Below are positions 14,298 to 18,709 of a stretch of 18,709 nucleotides of DNA, in pieces; the first letter of the stretch is position 1, and each line of letters starts with the position of its first letter. The translations under genes were made by a program, and so were the position numbers. Location: the NCBI GenBank assembly GCA_900542245.1, contig UQMQ01000036.1:1-18709 (forward strand), read 5' to 3'. Source of the stretch: an uncultured Eubacteriales bacterium. GTDB lineage: Bacteria; Bacillota; Clostridia; Peptostreptococcales; Anaerovoracaceae. The notes beneath the pieces were generated by a model, which had not been told where the DNA came from, searched no databases, and was given only the letters and a program-made list of their open reading frames with translations.

Positions 14298-16430
14298 ATG
14301 ATGAGGAAACAGAGAAAACGTAAACTTTTGGCCTGCGTGCTGGCAGCGGCGATGGCCTTTGGCAGCACCTTCGCGTCGGCAGCGACGACGGTATCCAGGT
14401 ACACGGGGAGTACTTATACGCACAATGCGCAGTTCGATAACTGCATCATCGTCGACGGTGTCGATGTATCGGCTTATCAGGAGACCATCGACTGGCAGGC
14501 GGTGAAGCGAAACGGCGTGGATTTTGCCATCCTTCGTGTGGCTTATCGCGGCTACGGCGCGGCAGGAAACATGAATCCGGACAACTGCTTTGTGAAGCAC
14601 ATCGAAGGCGCCAAAGCAGCGGGTGTGATGGTCGGTATCTATTTCTTTTCGCAGGCGCTGAACACGCTGGAGGCAAGAGCCGAGGCGCGTTACACTCTAG
14701 AGCTTTTGGGAAACTATGACCTTGACCTGCCGATTTTCATGGACTATGAGTTTTCGACCTCCTCCAAAGGCAGATTTCTCAGTGGTACGATCTCTAAGAT
14801 CGAGGCGACCGAGAACGCGCGGGCGTTTTGCGATTACATTGAGGAAAACAGCCGCTTCGAGGCAGGCGTATACGCAAATCTGAATTTCCTGAACAAAACC
14901 GTTGACGGCAGACAGCTCAGCCAGCGCTACCCGATCTGGGTCGCGCAGTACAACAAGCGCTGCGACTACGGCAACGCTTACGCATTCTGGCAGTATTCGT
15001 CCGGCGGCAAGGTGGACGGCATGAACGGTCGGACCGACTCGAATGTATGGTATGTGCAGCAAAATCCCATGTCAACTTCTCCAAACTCGATGGTTGACGC
15101 ACAGGCTGTCATTGCCGGAAATACAGAATATACCTACCGTAACGGACAGCCGGTCACGCCTCAGGTGCAGGTTTCGCACAGCGGTCGCAGTTTGACGGAG
15201 GGCGTGGACTACAAGGTGCGCTATATCGGCAATACCGAGGGCGGCACCGCCTATGCGATGGTGATGGGCATGGGGCAGTATACGGACTACACGTTAGTAC
15301 CGTTCACGATTGCGCCATCGCGCGATTTGAGTGGTTTTTCTGTCAAACAGCCGGCGAATCGCGTCTATACGGGTAAGGAAAACAAACCGGGCTCGATTAC
15401 GGTAAAGGATGCTTCCGGCAAGACGCTGAAAAACGGCTTGGATTATACCTGGACGGTCAGCAACGCGGTAGAGGTCGGAACAGCGACGGTACATGTACAG
15501 ATGATGGGAAACTATGCCGGAACCTTAGAGACGACCTATCAGATCACGAAGAGTGCACAGAGCATTACCATCGGCAATCGCAAGACGGAAGTGCTGCTGG
15601 GGGATGCGCCATTTAATCTGAACGCGGTCAGTCCGGCGGGCAGCGCGCTCACCTATAAATCAAGCAATCCGGCAGTTGCAGCGGTTTCCGCGGATGGAAC
15701 CGTTACGCCGCAGGCAATCGGTGAGACCACGATTACGGTCAAAGCAGCGGGCAGTGCGGACTATACGGCAGATTCCGAAACCTTTATCTTGAAGGTCAGA
15801 AGCAGCGGGCAGACGGTCACAACGGCGTATACGCGCTACAAGCGTGATGTAGATGACTCCGGCTTTAATCTGAAAGCCAAGACGGATGGAGACGGCAAGC
15901 TGAGCTATGTCTCCGATGACCCGTCGATCGCGACGATCGACGAGAACGGACAGGTCACACTGACCGGCGGGGCAGGCGTGGTACATTTTACTGTCACTGC
16001 GGCTGCGACCGCATTGTACGGTGAAGGACAGAAGATCGTAACGCTGACGGTCAACGATATTTCCGATGAGCGGCGGGAGGAAGAACTCGCTGATCTTGTC
16101 GCGGGTCTGAAGCTCAAGGCAAGCTCGACCAAGACCACGGCAGGCAGCGTCAAGGTGACCCTGCAGATAACCGAGGGCGACATCGATGCCATCAAGGAGC
16201 TGGGCTATACGGTCAAGTACAAATTTTTCCGTTCGACCTATTACAACAAGGGATACCAAGGCAAGATCAACGGCAGCGGTCTGACTTATGTCAATACTGC
16301 CGGTACGAAAGGTACGCGCTACTACTATAAGGCACGTGTGATGGTCTATGACGAAGACGGCAGTCTGGCAGCTTACAGCAAACTGCCGCAGTGCCGCTAT
16401 GCGGCCAGAATCTGGACGAAAACAAAATAG
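14298..16430 (+). CDS. Secreted GH25 lysozyme (muramidase) with Ig-like repeats
   Basis: Exported cell-wall hydrolase cutting the MurNAc-GlcNAc bond. A signal peptide covers residues 1 to about 29 (basic MMRKQRKRK, a hydrophobic core, an ASA site). The GH25 domain spans about 50-250: VDGVDVSAYQ (52-61, Asp56) and FMDYE (147-151, Asp149 and Glu151) supply the acidic catalytic residues, and a FWQYSS-type strand closes the barrel. Then come an all-beta segment (about 265-420) with EGVDYKVRY and NGLDYTWTV units, two Ig-like units (about 420-505 and 510-598) of the BIG_2 kind (SSNPAVAAVSADGTVT; SDDPSIATIDENGQVT), and a basic C-terminal domain ending in Trp-Thr-Lys-Thr-Lys. There is no LPXTG signal or choline-binding repeat. 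The ATG at 14298, followed at once by a second ATG, has AAAAGGGG 3 nt upstream. Only 29 bp separate it from the ligase gene, so read-through is possible. Confidence 0.92.
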   Translation: MMRKQRKRKLLACVLAAAMAFGSTFASAATTVSRYTGSTYTHNAQFDNCIIVDGVDVSAYQETIDWQAVKRNGVDFAILRVAYRGYGAAGNMNPDNCFVKHIEGAKAAGVMVGIYFFSQALNTLEARAEARYTLELLGNYDLDLPIFMDYEFSTSSKGRFLSGTISKIEATENARAFCDYIEENSRFEAGVYANLNFLNKTVDGRQLSQRYPIWVAQYNKRCDYGNAYAFWQYSSGGKVDGMNGRTDSNVWYVQQNPMSTSPNSMVDAQAVIAGNTEYTYRNGQPVTPQVQVSHSGRSLTEGVDYKVRYIGNTEGGTAYAMVMGMGQYTDYTLVPFTIAPSRDLSGFSVKQPANRVYTGKENKPGSITVKDASGKTLKNGLDYTWTVSNAVEVGTATVHVQMMGNYAGTLETTYQITKSAQSITIGNRKTEVLLGDAPFNLNAVSPAGSALTYKSSNPAVAAVSADGTVTPQAIGETTITVKAAGSADYTADSETFILKVRSSGQTVTTAYTRYKRDVDDSGFNLKAKTDGDGKLSYVSDDPSIATIDENGQVTLTGGAGVVHFTVTAAATALYGEGQKIVTLTVNDISDERREEELADLVAGLKLKASSTKTTAGSVKVTLQITEGDIDAIKELGYTVKYKFFRSTYYNKGYQGKINGSGLTYVNTAGTKGTRYYYKARVMVYDEDGSLAAYSKLPQCRYAARIWTKTK

Positions 16431-16449
16431 GACGATAACAGGTAAGACA

Positions 16450-16497
16450 GACAGAGTGCATAATCGGACCGCCAAGCGGTCTTTATGCACTTCTGTC
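16450..16497. terminator. Long two-part stem-loop after the lysozyme gene
   Basis: GACAG plus AGTGCATAA (16450-16463) pairs with TTATGCACT plus CTGTC (16483-16497, one bulged T). Inside is a second perfect stem, GACCGC, CAA, GCGGTC. It lacks a T-run. Its position 19 nt after the stop codon suggests termination or 3'-end protection before the STAS gene. Confidence 0.6.
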
Positions 16498-16548
16498 GCA
16501 TCTATAGCAAACAAGATAAGCAATAAGCCAATAAGGAGGAAATCGATC

Positions 16549-16845
16549 ATGGAAATTAACAAAAAACTGGAAGGCGAAACGTTAACGCTGGCGGTATCCG
16601 GCCGCGTGGATACGATGACTGCACCACAGCTGGAGGCAGAGCTGAAGCGATCTGTCGATGGTGTCAAGGCGCTGATCTTTGATTTTGCGGGTGTGGAATA
16701 TATCTCTTCGGCAGGGCTGCGTGTACTGCTTGCAGCCTATCGCGTGATGGCGCGGCAGGGCAGCATGAAGATCACCGGCGCGAATGAGAGCGTTATGGAA
16801 GTATTTGAGATCACCGGTATGACGGATATTTTGACCTTGGAGTGA
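16549..16845 (+). CDS. STAS-domain anti-sigma-factor antagonist (RsbV/SpoIIAA type)
   Basis: A 98-aa single STAS domain. In partner switching the unphosphorylated form binds an anti-sigma kinase and frees a sigma factor, and phosphorylation on a conserved Ser turns it off. The segment VEYISSAGLRVLL (49-61) is the STAS signature; Ser54 aligns with the phosphorylated Ser of RsbV, while the usual preceding Asp is Ser53. The length is close to RsbV and SpoIIAA. The ATG at 16549 follows AAGGAGGA (16533-16540) and gives the family N-terminus MEINKKLEGETLTLAVSGR. The stop is 2 nt before the start of a membrane PP2C phosphatase, the expected activator of this protein. No anti-sigma kinase is seen in the window. 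An alternative is a role outside sigma control, for example as a c-di-GMP or phosphorelay partner, but the neighbour makes partner switching the best reading. Confidence 0.92.
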   Translation: MEINKKLEGETLTLAVSGRVDTMTAPQLEAELKRSVDGVKALIFDFAGVEYISSAGLRVLLAAYRVMARQGSMKITGANESVMEVFEITGMTDILTLE

Positions 16846-16847
16846 GT

Positions 16848-18709
16848 ATGGAATCAACAGGAATCGCAATTTTTCAGCTTTCACTGATTGCAATGCTGCC
16901 TGTCCTGCTGTCCGGTGCCCTGTATTTTTTAAATCGCAGGCTCGACCTGACGAAGATACCATATTGGGTCAGACAGGCGTCGATCGGTATTCTGTTTGGC
17001 GGATTGGCTGTGCTGGGGACGGAATGCGGCATTCAGATCGGCGGCGCGGTGCTGAACGCGCGAGACGCCGCGCCGCTCTGTGCGGGGCTGTTATTCGGCG
17101 CGCCTGCGGGCATCCTTGCGGGCGTGATCGGCGGCGTCGAGCGCTGGTTTGCCGTCTATTGGGGCGCAGGAGCGTATACGCGTCTGGCCTGCAGCGTATC
17201 GACGGTACTGGCGGGACTGTTCGCGGCAGCGCTGCGCAAGTATATGTTTGAAGACAAAAAACCGCGCTGGTATTATGCGCTGGCGGCGGGCGTCATCATG
17301 GAGGTCGTACATATGCTGATGGTGTTCCTGACGAACATGTCGGACGCGCGCACCGCGTTTACCTTTGTCAGGACCTGTTCGCTGCCGATGATCGCAGTCA
17401 ACGGGCTGGCGGTCATGCTGGCTGCGGCGCTGCTCTCCGTCCTGTCCGACGACAGGCGGAAAGCAGTGCGACAGGAGCTTAAAAATATTTCCCAGACCTT
17501 CCAGCGCTGGCTGCTGGCCTGCGTGACAGCGGGATTTTTAATGACAACGCTGTTTACCTGGACGCTGCAGACGGGACTGGCAATCAACGAAGCGCATGAT
17601 CTGGTGGAACTGAATCTGCAGGATGTCTGTGCGGATGTGCTGGACGCTTCGAATGAAAATCTGCTGCGCCTCACGAAGCGCATCGCGGCGGAGATCAATG
17701 CGGATGTGGACGCCGGGCGTACGGTGGATTCCGACAGACTCAAGGCGCTGGGCGAGACCTACGATATCCCGGAGCTCAATCTGATCGACGAGGGCGGCAT
17801 CATCACCGCCTCGACGTACGCGAGTTTTCTCCATTATGATATGCGCGGCGGGAAGCAGTCCGCGGAGTTTCTGGTCCTGCTGCGCGGCGCGACCAGAGAA
17901 TATGTGCAGAGCTACATGCCGACCTCGAGCAATCCTGATATTTCACGCAAATACGCCGGTGTCCGGCTCAAAAACGGCGGCTTTGTGCAGGCAGCCTATG
18001 ACGCTGCGCGATTCCAGCGGGATATCGATGACACCGTAATCGGGGTGACGCGCAATCGGCACGTCGGAGAGAACGGCTGCATCATTATCGCTGATGAGGA
18101 CTGGAAGATCGTCAGTGACAGACATGGCAGAGAGGGGCAGAACCTTGCAGTCTCCGGTCTGCATATCGACCGGGAGAAGATGGCAGAGGGCGAGCCATTT
18201 ACGGCAGATGTGTATGGCGAACCGTCCTACTGTGCCTATGTGGTGGAGGAAGGCTATTATGTCGTTGCGGCGATGCCGCAGAGCGAATTGCTGTTCTCGC
18301 GGGATATTGCGGTCTATGTGACGGTATTCATGGAATTTGTCATCTTCGGCATGCTGTTCATTGTGGTCTACTTCCTGATCAAGAAGCTGATCGTGGACAA
18401 TATGCGCAAGGTCAACCGTTCGCTGGAGCAGATCACCGGCGGCAATCTGGATGTGGTCGTCGATGTGCGCGGCAATGAGGAATTCGCTTCGCTGTCCGAT
18501 GACATCAACGAGACGGTACTGACACTGAAACGTTATATTGCAGAGGCGGCGGCCCGCATCGATCAGGAGCTGGAATTCGCGCAGACGATCCAGCATTCTG
18601 CGATACCGACGGTGTTCCCGCCGTATCCGAACCGCAAGGAGTTTGAGATCTTTGCGTGCATGGATACTGCCAAAGAGGTCGGCGGCGACTTCTATGATTT
18701 TTATTTTAC
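16848..18709 (+). CDS. Membrane sensor PP2C phosphatase (5TMR-LYT, HAMP, SpoIIE/RsbU domain), truncated by window end
   Basis: An open frame of 620 full codons with no stop before the window edge, starting at ATG 16848, 2 nt after the STAS gene stop, with GGAG at 16839-16842. The N-terminal hydrophobic block (about residues 5-210) carries GAPAGILAGVIGGVERWF, typical of the LytS/YhcK-type five-transmembrane receptor domain. A further helix (about 220-240) leads into an extracytoplasmic region of about 240 residues, possibly a Cache-like sensor. Then come a membrane helix (about 487-512), a HAMP segment (about 513-565, SLEQITGGNLDVVVDV), a linker helix, and the start of the phosphatase domain: LEFAQTIQHSAIP and the metal-binding signature AKEVGGDFYDF with Asp614. 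It should dephosphorylate the adjacent antagonist in response to an external signal. The rest of the catalytic domain, about 200 residues, lies beyond the window. Confidence 0.9.
   Translation, partial: MESTGIAIFQLSLIAMLPVLLSGALYFLNRRLDLTKIPYWVRQASIGILFGGLAVLGTECGIQIGGAVLNARDAAPLCAGLLFGAPAGILAGVIGGVERWFAVYWGAGAYTRLACSVSTVLAGLFAAALRKYMFEDKKPRWYYALAAGVIMEVVHMLMVFLTNMSDARTAFTFVRTCSLPMIAVNGLAVMLAAALLSVLSDDRRKAVRQELKNISQTFQRWLLACVTAGFLMTTLFTWTLQTGLAINEAHDLVELNLQDVCADVLDASNENLLRLTKRIAAEINADVDAGRTVDSDRLKALGETYDIPELNLIDEGGIITASTYASFLHYDMRGGKQSAEFLVLLRGATREYVQSYMPTSSNPDISRKYAGVRLKNGGFVQAAYDAARFQRDIDDTVIGVTRNRHVGENGCIIIADEDWKIVSDRHGREGQNLAVSGLHIDREKMAEGEPFTADVYGEPSYCAYVVEEGYYVVAAMPQSELLFSRDIAVYVTVFMEFVIFGMLFIVVYFLIKKLIVDNMRKVNRSLEQITGGNLDVVVDVRGNEEFASLSDDINETVLTLKRYIAEAAARIDQELEFAQTIQHSAIPTVFPPYPNRKEFEIFACMDTAKEVGGDFYDFYF

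Noticed and set aside
15660..16667. Long minus-strand open frame opposite the lysozyme tail and STAS start
   Set aside because: It crosses two clear plus-strand genes and a stem-loop, and its translation has no family resemblance.

Overview
This window looks like a chromosomal segment of a Clostridia-type Firmicute, possibly Oscillospirales. The reasons are strong AGGAGG-type ribosome binding sites, a Bacillus/Clostridium-type EndoA (MazF) toxin, transketolase split into two short subunits, a GH25 lysozyme with Ig-like repeats, and a STAS/PP2C partner-switching pair. The lineage is inferred from gene content only. The coding DNA is moderately GC-rich, and all genes but one are on the + strand. 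I see no rRNA, tRNA, CRISPR array, insertion sequence or prophage.

Layout. (1) 42-1891: a stand-alone NAD(P)H-hydrate dehydratase (nnrD) swollen by two low-complexity insertions, then a MazF/EndoA endoribonuclease with a probable TTG start and no recognisable antitoxin. (2) 2003-3807: the two transketolase subunits, with overlapping stop and start codons, ending in a perfect 26-bp palindrome shared with a convergent gene. (3) 3842-4366 (-): a membrane-anchored PrcB_C-like protein. (4) 4572-5933: a multi-pass membrane diguanylate cyclase. (5) 6121-11535: a salvage island of three different M20D amidohydrolases around one multi-pass transporter, with good promoters, a terminator and structured spacers. 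(6) 11598-14268: an extended -10 promoter overlapping a perfect inverted repeat, followed by an E2-like acyltransferase whose catalytic His is replaced by Glu and a translationally coupled acyl-CoA/AMP ligase. (7) 14298-16430: a secreted GH25 muramidase with Ig-like domains. (8) 16549-18709: a STAS anti-sigma-factor antagonist followed 2 nt later by a LytS-type 5TM, HAMP and PP2C (RsbU/SpoIIE-like) sensor phosphatase that runs off the window end.

Working together. The amidohydrolases and transporter most likely take up and deacylate N-acyl amino acids or related amides. The ligase/acyltransferase pair probably activates a carboxylic acid and transfers it to an unknown acceptor. The last two genes form the phosphatase and antagonist arms of a sigma-factor partner switch, and the kinase (RsbW-like) and sigma factor would be expected beyond the right edge. 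The most unusual items are the His-less E2-like protein and its palindromic promoter, the M20D trio with a GltS/ESS-like transporter I cannot place firmly, and the insertion-bearing NnrD. I do not see a wholly new system whose function can be demonstrated from sequence alone.
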